Source of the DNA: DASRDE01 sp035652755 | GTDB lineage: Bacteria; Vulcanimicrobiota; Vulcanimicrobiia; Vulcanimicrobiales; Vulcanimicrobiaceae | Assembly: GCA_035652755.1 (NCBI GenBank) | Contig: DASRDE010000105.1 | Coordinates: 1 to 21,999 of the forward strand | DNA length: 21,999 nt | Reading direction: 5' to 3' | In this document: piece by piece, positions 7,236 to 15,308 of the stretch | Position numbering within the stretch: the first letter of the stretch is position 1 | Layout of the letters: the number at the start of each line of letters is the position of its first letter | Notes under the pieces: generated by a model | Databases searched by the model: none | Told to the model about the DNA's origin: nothing | Seen by the model: only the letters and a program-made list of their open reading frames with translations | Position numbers and translations under genes: made by a program

Positions 7236-8009
7236 TCAGCCGCTGAATCTCTCGATCGCGCCGGCTACGGCGTGCGAAGCTTCGATGGGCAAATTATGCC
7301 CTGCACCGCGGAGCGCTACGTAGAGGCAAGCAGCGATGCTTTGCGCGACTTCGCGGCGCACGCGAATAGGCGGAATAAGCGGATCTTCCGCGCCCGCTAC
7401 GCAGAGTGCCGGCACGGCAATCTGTCCGAGGCGCTCGTGAAAGTCGACGAAACGGCCGCGATCGAACCACCCCACCCAGTGCTCGCGCTGCGCCAGCAGA
7501 GCGTCCTCGACGATACGCTCGAGGGCGGGCGCCGCAACGTTCGCTCGCATCGCCGCACGCTGGAACGCCTCGATCTTTTCGCGGCTTCCGTACGGCGCTA
7601 GAGCAGCTTCGCGGGCACGCTGCGTCGTTCGAGCAGCAAAAGCCGTGCCGGGAGCCACGAGCACGAGCTTCTCCAAATTCGCCGGTCCGTCGCATGCGAC
7701 GTATTGGGCGACCTTGGCACCCATCGAATGGCCTGCGACGACGACGGGAGCGCCGATGCTTTCGAGCACTGCGCGCGCATCCGACGCGTAACCCGCCAGA
7801 TCGTGCCCGTCGGACGGGCGATCCGAAAGCCCGCAGCCGCGGAAATCCATGAGGTGGCACGAGAAACGGCTAGAGTCGAGGTGCTCGACGACGTCATACC
7901 ACATCCGCCGCGCGCTGATCCATCCGTGCAGGAACAGCACGTGCCGCCCGCCGCTACCGACGCGCTCTACGCAGAGCTGCACGCTGCCGTTTCGCACGAA
8001 GGTCAGCAC
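7236..8009 (-). CDS. Alpha/beta hydrolase
   Basis: The 257-residue product has the alpha/beta hydrolase fold in order: the oxyanion HGW at 28-30, the nucleophile elbow GHSMG with Ser95, a lid region around 115-185, the acid Asp209 in AGAEDPLIP and the base His238 in GAGHNLP. The triad is complete, so an active serine esterase, lactonase or related hydrolase is expected. The substrate cannot be told from sequence; the MhpC/BioH/haloperoxidase-like group is the nearest in style. The start used is GTG at 8007-8009; no strong ribosome binding site is seen. The stop is only 3 bases from the convergent plus-strand gene, leaving no room for a terminator. The EamA transporter gene diverges from it 26 bases upstream. 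Confidence 0.9.
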   Translation of the reverse strand: MLTFVRNGSVQLCVERVGSGGRHVLFLHGWISARRMWYDVVEHLDSSRFSCHLMDFRGCGLSDRPSDGHDLAGYASDARAVLESIGAPVVVAGHSMGAKVAQYVACDGPANLEKLVLVAPGTAFAARTTQRAREAALAPYGSREKIEAFQRAAMRANVAAPALERIVEDALLAQREHWVGWFDRGRFVDFHERLGQIAVPALCVAGAEDPLIPPIRVRREVAQSIAACLYVALRGAGHNLPIEASHAVAGAIERFSG

Positions 8010-8035
8010 GCCAGGAGCTTTCCCGCTCGTTTGGT

Positions 8036-8971
8036 ATGACCCTCGCGACGATGCCGCCCCGCCTGCTGATGTACCTCGGACTGCTCTACGTGGTTTGTAT
8101 CTGGTCGCTCAACACGGTCGCCGTCAAATTCGCCGTACGCAGCATGGACCCGCTGGCATTTACGGGGTTGCGCTTCGTGCTCATGACCCCGCTGGCGTTC
8201 GCGCTGGCCCGCGCTTTCGGCGAGCGAGTGCGCCTGTACAAAGAAGACATTCCGCTGCTTTTGGCGTGCGGCGCGTGCGGCTACGGTATCTATCAGTACC
8301 TCTGGGTAATCGGGTTGGCGCATACGACGGCATTCGCATCGGCACTGCTTGCGAGCATGGGACCGGTCATCACGCTCGCGATCGTCGCGCTGGCACGAAC
8401 CGAACGCGTGCGCAGCGGACGCTGGGCGGGTGCCGCCCTCGCGCTGTTCGGCGTGGCGATCTTCGAAGGCGCGTTCGCAGCGCGGGCGACGTTTCGAATC
8501 GGAGACGCGCTCACGCTGGGATCGGCGGCAATTTTCGCCGGCTTCAACGTTCTGAGCGCCCGCCTCGTGGGCCGCTATACTCCCGTAACGCTCGTCGCGA
8601 TTTCCATGGCAATCGGCACGCTCATGATCCTGCCGGGCGCGATTCCGCGAATGCTGCATCAGGATTGGCGCCACGTGCCGGGATGGGATTGGGCGATCCT
8701 CGGTTACGCGGTCATCTTCCCGATCGTGCTCACCTATCCGGTTTGGAGTTACGCCATCTCGCAGATCGGTGCGGGCCGCGTCTCGATGTTTCAGTTCGCC
8801 GTTCCCGTCGTGACCGGATTCCTGAGCGTGCCCTTGCTGCACGCGCGGATTGACCGCCACGAGATCCTCGGTGCAGCGGTCTGCATCACGGGTATGGCGA
8901 TTTCGCAGCTGCTCGGCAAGTATTCGCTGCGTGCGTTGTGGGCAAAGCGCACGGTACCCTGGGGGCGGTAG
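8036..8971 (+). CDS. EamA/DMT-family transporter
   Basis: The 311-residue product is a drug/metabolite transporter with two EamA repeats, roughly residues 12-142 and 152-290, and about ten membrane segments. Characteristic sequence includes WSLNTVAVKFAVRSMDPLAF in the first repeat and LTYPVWSYAISQIGAGRVSM in the second. Members export or import amino acids, nucleosides and other small metabolites; the substrate is not predictable here. The first ATG of the frame (8036) gives a normal N-terminus; a second ATG lies at 8051. An AGGAG is present 5' of the start but at a wide spacing. It heads a plus-strand run of transport genes and diverges from the alpha/beta hydrolase gene. Confidence 0.9.
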   Translation: MTLATMPPRLLMYLGLLYVVCIWSLNTVAVKFAVRSMDPLAFTGLRFVLMTPLAFALARAFGERVRLYKEDIPLLLACGACGYGIYQYLWVIGLAHTTAFASALLASMGPVITLAIVALARTERVRSGRWAGAALALFGVAIFEGAFAARATFRIGDALTLGSAAIFAGFNVLSARLVGRYTPVTLVAISMAIGTLMILPGAIPRMLHQDWRHVPGWDWAILGYAVIFPIVLTYPVWSYAISQIGAGRVSMFQFAVPVVTGFLSVPLLHARIDRHEILGAAVCITGMAISQLLGKYSLRALWAKRTVPWGR

Positions 8972-9007
8972 CATGACTCCGGCGGCACGCCCAGAAGGCA
9001 GGCGCGA

Positions 9008-9202
9008 ATGAACCGGCGGTGGTGGTATTGGCTGCTCGTGATTCCCTTTGCGGCAACGCTGGTGCCGCCGATCTACGCACGCATGGATCCGCAACTCTTC
9101 GGCTTTCCGTTCTTCTACTGGTATCAGATTCTTTGGATCGCGCTCTCGGCCGCGATCGTTTTCTTCGTTTACGCGCAGACGCGCGGGCGCGGGCATGAGT
9201 AG
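9008..9202 (+). CDS. DUF3311 small membrane protein (symporter partner)
   Basis: The 64-residue product has two hydrophobic segments: WWYWLLVIPFAATLVPPIYA and, after the family's hallmark FPFFYWYQ, ILWIALSAAIVFFVYA. That layout and motif match DUF3311, whose members sit just before sodium:solute symporters of the MctP type. Its end overlaps the symporter start by 8 bases (ATG at 9195, stop TAG at 9200-9202), so the two are translationally coupled and probably work together in the membrane. The upstream sequence AGAAGGCAGGCGCGA provides a plausible ribosome binding site. The role of DUF3311 proteins is not established; a small auxiliary subunit is a reasonable reading. Confidence 0.85.
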   Translation: MNRRWWYWLLVIPFAATLVPPIYARMDPQLFGFPFFYWYQILWIALSAAIVFFVYAQTRGRGHE

Positions 9203-10697
9203 CGGCGCGATCGTCCTGGCGATCCTCGTCCTCGGCGTCACCGTGCTGGGCTTTGCCGCGGCCCGGTGGTCGGGCGGCGCGATGAACTCGCTCGAAGAAT
9301 GGGCGCTTGGCGGACGGCGTTTCGGAACGGTCGTCACGTGGTTCTTGCTCGGCGGCGATCTGTATACGGCTTATACCTTCATCGCGGTGCCTGCGCTGGC
9401 GTACGGCGCCGGTGCGCTGGCGTTTTTTGCCGTGCCGTACACCACCATCGCCTACCCCTTCGCGTTTATCGTGATGGCACGATTCTGGACGCTGGCAAAA
9501 CAGCGCGGGTACGTCACGACCGCGGACTTCGTTCACGACCGCTTCGGAAGCCGTTCGCTGGAACTGGCCGTCGCCCTGACCGGCGTTGCGGCAACGATGC
9601 CGTACATCGCCCTGCAGCTCATCGGAATGCGTTCGGTACTGCAGCGCTCGGGTTTGGCGCCGACGTCCGAGTCCGCGCTCCTCTTTCTGGCGGTTGCGTT
9701 CGTGCTGCTGGCCGCCTATACGTTCACCAGCGGTCTGCGCGCGCCCGCACTCATCGCTTTCGTCAAAGATACGCTGATCTATCTTACCGTCGCGGCGGCG
9801 CTCGCGATCATTCCGGCCAAACTCGGAGGATGGGGCGCGATCTTTTTATCCGCGCAGCACGCGCTGGCCGCAGCGCCGAAACCGTCGTCGATCATCCTGC
9901 CCCAGCCGCTCTACTTCGCCTACTCGAGCTTGGCGTTCGGCTCGGCGCTCGCCCTATTCATCTATCCGCACACCGTCACGAGCGTGTTGAGCGCGAAAAG
10001 TGCGGCGGTGATTCGCCGAAATTGCGCCCTGCTGCCGCTGTACAGCCTGTTGCTGACGTTCATCGCTCTGCTCGGCTATTGCGCGCTTGCAGCCGGCATT
10101 CGCGTCAAGGACACGAACCTGGCGATCCCCGAGCTTTTCGCACGCTTTTTCCCGTCGTGGTTCGCGGGCGTCGCGTTTGCAGCGATCGTCATCGGCGCGC
10201 TGGTCCCGGCGGCGATCATGGCCATCGGCGCGGCGAACCTGTTCGCGAGCAACATTCTGCGGACGTTCGAATCGCGTACGGTGCGCCCGCCGGTCGAAAC
10301 GCGCGTAGCGCGCTATCTGGCCCTGCTGGTGCTGGCGGGCGCTTTTGTACTGGCGGTCTTCATCCGCCCGGACTTCTCGATTGACTTCCAGCTGCTCGGC
10401 GGCGCGTGGATCCTGCAGATTTTTCCGGCGGTCATTCTTGGAATGTATGCAAGACGGCTCGACCCGCGCGCATTGCTGGCCGGATGGGCGGCGGGCATGG
10501 CGTGCGGAACGTGGATGGTCGCCGCGTCCTCGTTCAAATCGATCTTTGCGCTTCACGCGGGCAACGCCGTACTTGCGGGCGCAGCAATGTTTTACGCGCT
10601 GCTCGTGAACCTGGCGGTAGCGGGCAGTTTGAGCGCAGTGCTGCGCGATCGCGCCTCCGCGCGTTTTGACGCGATCTGTACGGGCGAGCCGGCGTGA
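9195..10697 (+). CDS. Sodium:solute symporter (SSS family, MctP-like)
   Basis: The 500-residue product is a member of the sodium:solute symporter family with about thirteen membrane segments. EEWALGGRRFGTVVTWFLLG near the N-terminus is the conserved TM1-TM2 region of the family. Later blocks such as GYVTTADFVHDRFGSR, TMPYIALQLIGM and AFTSGLRAP-like YTFTSGLRAP resemble the monocarboxylate permease MctP and related carriers of lactate, pyruvate or amino acids. The ATG at 9195 was chosen because it starts the family-length protein and overlaps the DUF3311 gene; the longer open frame upstream is a shadow. Its stop overlaps the RidA-family start as GTGA. Substrate is inferred only from resemblance. 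Confidence 0.9.
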   Translation: MSSGAIVLAILVLGVTVLGFAAARWSGGAMNSLEEWALGGRRFGTVVTWFLLGGDLYTAYTFIAVPALAYGAGALAFFAVPYTTIAYPFAFIVMARFWTLAKQRGYVTTADFVHDRFGSRSLELAVALTGVAATMPYIALQLIGMRSVLQRSGLAPTSESALLFLAVAFVLLAAYTFTSGLRAPALIAFVKDTLIYLTVAAALAIIPAKLGGWGAIFLSAQHALAAAPKPSSIILPQPLYFAYSSLAFGSALALFIYPHTVTSVLSAKSAAVIRRNCALLPLYSLLLTFIALLGYCALAAGIRVKDTNLAIPELFARFFPSWFAGVAFAAIVIGALVPAAIMAIGAANLFASNILRTFESRTVRPPVETRVARYLALLVLAGAFVLAVFIRPDFSIDFQLLGGAWILQIFPAVILGMYARRLDPRALLAGWAAGMACGTWMVAASSFKSIFALHAGNAVLAGAAMFYALLVNLAVAGSLSAVLRDRASARFDAICTGEPA

Positions 10698-11101
10698 GAC
10701 GCATTCTTCAGCCGGACGGATGGCCGGAACCGGCGGGTTACAGCAACGGAATCGCCGCGGACGGCGTGCAGATCTTCGTCGCCGGCCAGATCGGCTGGAA
10801 TGAGCGCGGAGAGATCGTTTCGGCGGATTTTGCCGAGCAGAGCGCGCAGGCGCTGCGCAACATCGTCGCGGTTCTGCACGAGGCGGGCGCCCGCCCCGAG
10901 CATCTCGTTCGCCTCACGTGGTACGTCGTGGACAAAAGCGAGTACGAGGCCGCGCGTAAGGCACTGGGCCGCCACTACCGGAGCATCGTCGGCGACGCGT
11001 ATCCCGCGATGACGCTCGTGCAGGTGGCCGGCCTCCTGGAGCCCGGGGCAAAGGTCGAGATCGAGGCGACGGCCGTGCTCCCGGCCGGCCCCAAGCCCTA
11101 A
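10694..11101 (+). CDS. RidA-family (YjgF/YER057c/UK114) protein lacking the catalytic Arg
   Basis: RidA proteins are trimeric; the canonical ones hydrolyse reactive enamine/imine intermediates such as 2-aminoacrylate. The 135-residue product aligns over the whole family: VAGQIGWNERGEIV, ALRNIVAVLHEAG, LVRLTWYVVD and PAMTLVQVAGLLEPGAKVEIEATAVL. In E. coli RidA the key Arg105 lies in PARSCVEV; here the same position is Met106 (PAMTLVQV), while the Glu of VEIEA is kept. By analogy with Rid subfamilies without this Arg, deamination of 2-iminoacids is not expected, and the real reaction is unknown. The GTG start overlaps the symporter stop (GTGA), so it is translated with the transporter. RidA homologues are also frequent in aromatic amine degradation clusters. 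Confidence 0.92.
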   Translation: MRRILQPDGWPEPAGYSNGIAADGVQIFVAGQIGWNERGEIVSADFAEQSAQALRNIVAVLHEAGARPEHLVRLTWYVVDKSEYEAARKALGRHYRSIVGDAYPAMTLVQVAGLLEPGAKVEIEATAVLPAGPKP

Positions 11102-11137
11102 AGGAGTAATTTTTTTCCTAGGTAAAACAAAGCGCCC

Positions 11138-12496
11138 ATGATTCGAGGCATCGGGCTGCGCGGCGCCATCTCCGTGAACATGATCACGATGATCGGGATC
11201 GGCCCGCTCATCACGCTGCCGCTCGTGCTCTCGTATTTGAACGGACCGCTTTCCCTGATAGGGTGGATTGCCGGAGCGCTCGTTTCCATGTGCGACGGCC
11301 TGGTCTGGGCCGAACTCAGCTCGCGGTATCCCGGATCCGGCGGAACCTACGTCTATTTGCGCGAGGTGTTCGGCGCGCAAGGCGCGGGACGGCTGCTGGC
11401 CTTTCTCTTCAACTGGCAATTCATTTTCTGGGCGACGCTGATCATCGCCAGCGGCTATATCGGCTTTGCGAACTACGCGGCTTATCTCTTCCCGGCGCTC
11501 AATACGCCCTGGATCGCGCACACGTGTGCGATGGCCGTCGGCCTGCTCACGATCTTTCTGGTCTACCGGAAGGTTACGGTCGTCGAGCGCTTGAGCTTCG
11601 TGTTCTTCATCGCGGCAACGGGGACGCTGCTGTTGATTATCGCCGCGGGATTCACGCATCCGAATTTCCACCAGGCCTTCACGCTGGGCTCGCCGATGGC
11701 GTTCGGCATCGGATTTCTAGCGGGCCTGGGCCAAGCGCTCATCATCACCATGTACGACTACGCGGGCTATAGCCAGAGCGCGCTGATGGGCGACGAGGTC
11801 ATTACTCCGCTGCGCACGATTCCGCGCTCGATCATCATCTCCATCATTCTGCTCGCCGCGCTGTACATCGGGCTGCAGCTGGCGGTGCTGGCGGTCGTGC
11901 CGTGGCACACGCTTGTCGGGAAAGCACCGGGCGACGTCCCAGACGGCGCGCAATACGTCGCTGCCACCATCGTCTCGACGGCGTGGGGACCGTGGCAGGC
12001 CAAGTTCATCACCTTTATGATTTTGGTGACGGCGTTCGCGTCCGCGTACGGCAGCCTGGTCGGATTCGCGCGGATTCCGTACGCCGCCGCTGTCGGCGGC
12101 GAGTTTCTCAAGCCGTTCGCAAAGCTGCATCCCACGGGACGCTTCCCGTACGTTTCGGTGCTCGTCATCGGGCTGCTGACGCTGCCCGCTTCGTGGCTCT
12201 CACTCGATGCGGTGATCAAGTTTCTTACCACGGGCATCGTGTTGATTCAAGGGATCGCGCAGGTCGTCGCGCTGATCGTCCTGCGCGCGCGCGGCGAGCG
12301 GCCGCCGTTCCGCATGTGGCTCTACCCGCTGCCGCCAATCATCGCACTCGCGGGCTGGATCTTCGTTTTCGCCAACTCCGGGCTGCTGCCGATTCTGTTC
12401 GGTTTGGCAACGTTGGCCGCGGGGGCCGGCGTATATCTGATCACCGCGCGCGCACAACGGGCCTGGCCCTTCTCACCCGAACCAGCCCCGTCGTAA
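11138..12496 (+). CDS. APC-superfamily amino acid permease
   Basis: The 452-residue product has about twelve membrane segments and the layout of the amino acid/polyamine/organocation family. The first segment has the helix-breaking GIGP motif (ITMIGIGPLITLPL), and the conserved AELSSRYPGSGGTYVYLRE follows segment 2. DYAGYSQSALMGDEVITPLR near residue 210 matches the region after segment 6 in AA_permease_2 proteins. Uptake of amino acids by proton or sodium coupling, or exchange, is likely; the substrate is open. The ATG at 11138 is the first possible start because an in-frame TAA lies just upstream. The gene is 36 bases after the RidA-family gene, with AAAGGAG and a run of seven T in between but no close ribosome binding site. 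Confidence 0.9.
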   Translation: MIRGIGLRGAISVNMITMIGIGPLITLPLVLSYLNGPLSLIGWIAGALVSMCDGLVWAELSSRYPGSGGTYVYLREVFGAQGAGRLLAFLFNWQFIFWATLIIASGYIGFANYAAYLFPALNTPWIAHTCAMAVGLLTIFLVYRKVTVVERLSFVFFIAATGTLLLIIAAGFTHPNFHQAFTLGSPMAFGIGFLAGLGQALIITMYDYAGYSQSALMGDEVITPLRTIPRSIIISIILLAALYIGLQLAVLAVVPWHTLVGKAPGDVPDGAQYVAATIVSTAWGPWQAKFITFMILVTAFASAYGSLVGFARIPYAAAVGGEFLKPFAKLHPTGRFPYVSVLVIGLLTLPASWLSLDAVIKFLTTGIVLIQGIAQVVALIVLRARGERPPFRMWLYPLPPIIALAGWIFVFANSGLLPILFGLATLAAGAGVYLITARAQRAWPFSPEPAPS

Positions 12497-12506
12497 CGCC
12501 GCAGGA

Positions 12507-13133
12507 TTAGTAGTGGAATTCGCCCTTGGGATTAGGGCGAAGCCAAACGACGAGATCCCATATAGCCGGCATGTCGAAGACCGCCGAAACGTCGGCGGCG
12601 GATTTTACCTTATGCATCTTTACGAGATCGTCCGCCGTCGGGTGCGCCGGGTCGCCTCCGGCTTTAGTAAACTCCGGAGCCATGACGTACTTGTCGTACT
12701 GCATCTTGCCGGTGCCCGAATCGCGCAGCACGTAGTGCACGTGATCGTCGAACTCGTACCACCGTCCGGGGTTAACGCCGAACAGCTTCGGCCGCGCGGC
12801 GCCCTTCGTATAAGGAACCGAAAAATCGGCGCCCATCAGCTTTCCGCTCTTATCGTACCAGAGCTGGCTGGGCTCGTGCGCATTCGCCGACGTCCAATGG
12901 AAGTTTGCATAACTGATCGCTCCGGTGCTGTCGGCGTTGGTGTACCGGACATAGCCGGCCTTCTCCGCATCCGCCGCCGTTGGAAAGCGGTGCATGAGAT
13001 CGGCGCGCACGCCGTCGACGAAGGCTTTTTCCGAAGCGGTGAGCGGGCCCGCATACTTCTGATCCTGATCCGCCCATGCCGAACTGGTCGCCAGCAGCGC
13101 CGCCAGCAATGACAGGGCCACGTATCGCATCAT
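12507..13133 (-). CDS. Secreted protein of unknown function
   Basis: I do not recognise the family. The 208-residue product begins MMRYVALSLLAALLATSSAWA, a clear Sec signal peptide with predicted cleavage after AWA. The mature part is about 187 residues, without Cys and without further membrane segments. It is rich in Tyr, Trp and His, with blocks such as RFPTAADAEKAGYVRYTN, GVNPGRWYEFDDHVHYV and PAIWDLVVWLRPNPKGEFHY, so an extracytoplasmic or periplasmic soluble protein is likely. The ATG at 13133 is preceded by a very good GGGAGGAG 5 bases away, immediately beside a small hairpin. It lies 54 bases after the DUF5916 gene on the same strand and may be cotranscribed. It is convergent with the permease gene, 10 bases away. 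Confidence 0.78.
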   Translation of the reverse strand: MMRYVALSLLAALLATSSAWADQDQKYAGPLTASEKAFVDGVRADLMHRFPTAADAEKAGYVRYTNADSTGAISYANFHWTSANAHEPSQLWYDKSGKLMGADFSVPYTKGAARPKLFGVNPGRWYEFDDHVHYVLRDSGTGKMQYDKYVMAPEFTKAGGDPAHPTADDLVKMHKVKSAADVSAVFDMPAIWDLVVWLRPNPKGEFHY

Positions 13134-13138
13134 ATCGT

Positions 13139-13159
13139 CTCCTCCCGCTCTCCCGAGCG
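13139..13159 (-). promoter_or_regulatory. Shine-Dalgarno with adjacent GNRA-loop hairpin before the secreted protein gene
   Basis: On the minus strand CGCTC-GGGA-GAGCG (13146-13159) can fold into a five-pair stem with a GGGA (GNRA-type) loop. The strong ribosome binding site GGGAGGAG (13139-13146) follows at once, sharing one base, then 5 bases and the ATG. The stem leaves the binding site exposed and may stabilise the mRNA or place the site. No T-run follows, so it is not a terminator. Confidence 0.45.
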
Positions 13160-13187
13160 CGATACGATGATACTCCGTGACGCCCCG

Positions 13188-15269
13188 CTATGTTCCTTTG
13201 TCCGCGCCGACGTAGCGGATCCACTTGACGATGAACTGCGGCGATGTCGAAAATGCGGCAGCGTCACCGTATACGGCATAGATCTCTCCGCCGGGCACTT
13301 TGCGGTGAAATGCCGCCGAAAGGTTCCAACCGTCCACGAAGAAGGGCGCCGACGTCAGCATCGGCGGAGTGCCGATTATGCGGCGCACTCCCAGCGCGAA
13401 CGACTGGTTAGCTCCGCTCTGATACGCATAGCTCAGCCGCTCGAGCCACTGCGTGTACGTCGGACCTGCATCGGCAAACTGCTGCGTGTCGTCGGCCTCG
13501 ACTGTAATGAGCCCGCGGGCGCCCGCGTGCAGCGAGAACGTCCTGTTCCACGAGTTCAAGCGGCCCGGCCCGAAGCGACCGGTGTTGAACGAGATCCAAT
13601 CGGGCGCGTTGCTGTTCAGATTGTAGCCCAGCTGTACGCCCTGCTGATTGACCGGCGCGAACAACCCGGGCGCGAGCAGCAGGTAGGACGAACCGGTGGA
13701 TGCTTGGACGTTGAAGAGCGAGCGCGTCGTAACCGAGAGCGAAACGCCGGTATCGGTTTGATCGAGTTCGCCGGTCTGCGCGTGGTAGCGATCGACATTG
13801 CCGTTGATCGTCACGTCCGTGATGGTCCCTTTCGGGTTGAGCTGAAAGTCCCGGTAGCCGTTGACGTCATACCCGGCGATGTCGGGATGCTGCACGATGC
13901 CGTCGAACGGATTGAAGTACTTTCCGACCTTACGAAGGGCCGCATAGATGCCCGAATTTGGCGTATAGTACGCAGCTCCGGCCTCATAACGCTGCGCTTG
14001 CGTTCCGTTCGCGACTTGCGATCCGCTGTCGTCCGCGTAACGCACGTATTCGAAGACGTGCTTGAGATTGTCGTGCTGGATCGTAAAGCCCGTCAGGTCG
14101 TCGTGCAAACCGGGCAAATCCGCGGACGTGCGCATCACGTCGATCGCGTTCTGCTGGTTCGGCGAGGTATAATTGATCGCTTGCGCGGTGTCGATGCGGC
14201 CGGCGCCCACTGCCTCGAACGCGCCGTAGGTGAAAAGCCCGTGCGCGCCCTCGACGGCATATCCTTGGCGGGGCGTCGGGATGTTCGGCGTGTACAATTC
14301 GAGGATGCCGGGGCAGCCGACGCACGTCCCGTGAGGATAGTTGTAAAAATTCGCGCCCTGCGTGAAGAACGGGCGCACTTCGTTGAAGATGCGCGTAAAA
14401 GCCGTCGGGGAGATCGTCTGCTGGTCGACTTCCACGTTCGAAAAGTCCGGATGAATGGTGCCGACAAAGGAGGTTCCGGCGCCCACGGGCAGCGAGAAGT
14501 CCGCACCCGCACGCGACGTCGATCCCCCGACGGACGGCGCGCCGATCGATCCGAGCGCGTACACGCCGACGCGCGGCTTGGCCTTGAGCGCGGCCAGGCG
14601 CGGCAAGCCGTCCGCGTAGCCGGCGAAGTTGACGTCGTTGAAACCTTGCTGATCGGGACCGTACGACCACACGTAGGCAATGTTCGTGGCCGGCTCGTAC
14701 CGGATGAGTTGCATCCGCCAGCCGGCCGACCCGGTACCGTGCATCACATTGAACGGAATGCGCATGGTGATCGTGTAGCCGCCGTTCACGATTTTGCCCG
14801 CCGACTGCCACGACGGTTCGAACGAGTTGTTCTCGGTCGAATACTCGTAGTGCGTGCCGATCGCGGTCGACGTAAATTTGTAGCGAAAACCGCTGGTGCC
14901 GTTCGGCCACAGGTCGATCTGAAACTCGTCGTCCGTGTCCAAGCCGACCATGTCGGTATGCTCGGTCGCACGGACCGGCGCGCTCTGCTTGGCGTCGACG
15001 CCCACGTACAGATAGGCGGCATCGGCCATCAGATAAACGGTCGTCACTTCGCCGGCGGGCTTGCGGTCGCGCAAATCGTACGCGAGCTGGAAACGGGCGG
15101 CGTTCTTCCACGCTGCGCCCCCCAGCGAGCCGTCAATCGCGGGCGCCGCCGTCGCAGCCGGCACCTGCGCGCGGCCTACATAGGTCTGCGGAAACGCGAC
15201 CGCGGCACCGGCGGCACCGCTGCAAAGCAATAGGAAAACCGGTGCGAGGATGAACGTGTTCCTCCACAT
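13188..15269 (-). CDS. DUF5916 outer-membrane protein with N-terminal CBM9-like domain
   Basis: The 693-residue product has a signal peptide (ILAPVFLLLCSGAAGAAVA). A CBM9-like beta-sandwich domain follows at about 35-205, opened by the typical PAIDGSLGGAAWKNAARF and containing VYLMADAAYLYVGVDAK and DDEFQIDLWPNG. The remainder, about 210-693, is a DUF5916-type region rich in alternating beta strands, which is thought to form an outer-membrane barrel; FSNVEVDQQTISPT and FNEVRPFFTQGANFY are typical. A CVGC pair lies near residue 312. Members are common in diderm bacteria, often with polymer- or organic-compound-degrading genes, but their function is not settled; binding or uptake at the cell surface is inferred. 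The ATG has GGAGG 7 bases upstream. The gene has its own strong promoter (15310-15338) in a palindrome-rich region. Confidence 0.85.
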   Translation of the reverse strand: MWRNTFILAPVFLLLCSGAAGAAVAFPQTYVGRAQVPAATAAPAIDGSLGGAAWKNAARFQLAYDLRDRKPAGEVTTVYLMADAAYLYVGVDAKQSAPVRATEHTDMVGLDTDDEFQIDLWPNGTSGFRYKFTSTAIGTHYEYSTENNSFEPSWQSAGKIVNGGYTITMRIPFNVMHGTGSAGWRMQLIRYEPATNIAYVWSYGPDQQGFNDVNFAGYADGLPRLAALKAKPRVGVYALGSIGAPSVGGSTSRAGADFSLPVGAGTSFVGTIHPDFSNVEVDQQTISPTAFTRIFNEVRPFFTQGANFYNYPHGTCVGCPGILELYTPNIPTPRQGYAVEGAHGLFTYGAFEAVGAGRIDTAQAINYTSPNQQNAIDVMRTSADLPGLHDDLTGFTIQHDNLKHVFEYVRYADDSGSQVANGTQAQRYEAGAAYYTPNSGIYAALRKVGKYFNPFDGIVQHPDIAGYDVNGYRDFQLNPKGTITDVTINGNVDRYHAQTGELDQTDTGVSLSVTTRSLFNVQASTGSSYLLLAPGLFAPVNQQGVQLGYNLNSNAPDWISFNTGRFGPGRLNSWNRTFSLHAGARGLITVEADDTQQFADAGPTYTQWLERLSYAYQSGANQSFALGVRRIIGTPPMLTSAPFFVDGWNLSAAFHRKVPGGEIYAVYGDAAAFSTSPQFIVKWIRYVGADKGT

Positions 15270-15292
15270 GGGACCCCCTCCAGCTCCGGGAA

Positions 15293-15308
15293 AACTAAAT
15301 CTTTAGTT
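15293..15308. promoter_or_regulatory. Palindrome AACTAAA-TC-TTTAGTT, candidate operator
   Basis: A perfect 7-base inverted repeat with a 2-base centre lies at the expected transcription start of the DUF5916 gene. Together with the longer repeat at 15303-15342 it presents three copies of an ACTAA/TTAGT half-site. The layout resembles MarR- or TetR-type operators, but no such regulator gene is in the window. Confidence 0.55.

Noticed and set aside
7225..7240. A shared bidirectional terminator between the convergent genes ending at 7232 and 7236
   Set aside because: Only three bases separate the stops and I see no hairpin with a T-run on either strand.
8973..9011. A 12-codon reading frame between the EamA and DUF3311 genes, ending in an ATGA overlap
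   Set aside because: It is too short to judge, with no ribosome binding site of its own and no recognisable sequence. It is likely chance.
11100..11137. AAAGGAG followed by a run of seven T, read as a terminator or a leader peptide before the permease gene
   Set aside because: No stable stem precedes the T-run, so it is not an intrinsic terminator. The only reading frame at suitable spacing would need an ATT start, so a leader peptide is not supported.
13167..15233. A 688-residue open frame on the plus strand opposite the DUF5916 gene
   Set aside because: The minus-strand product has a signal peptide, a known domain order and a strong promoter with ribosome binding site. The plus-strand translation is Arg/Val-rich with no recognisable domain, as expected of a shadow.
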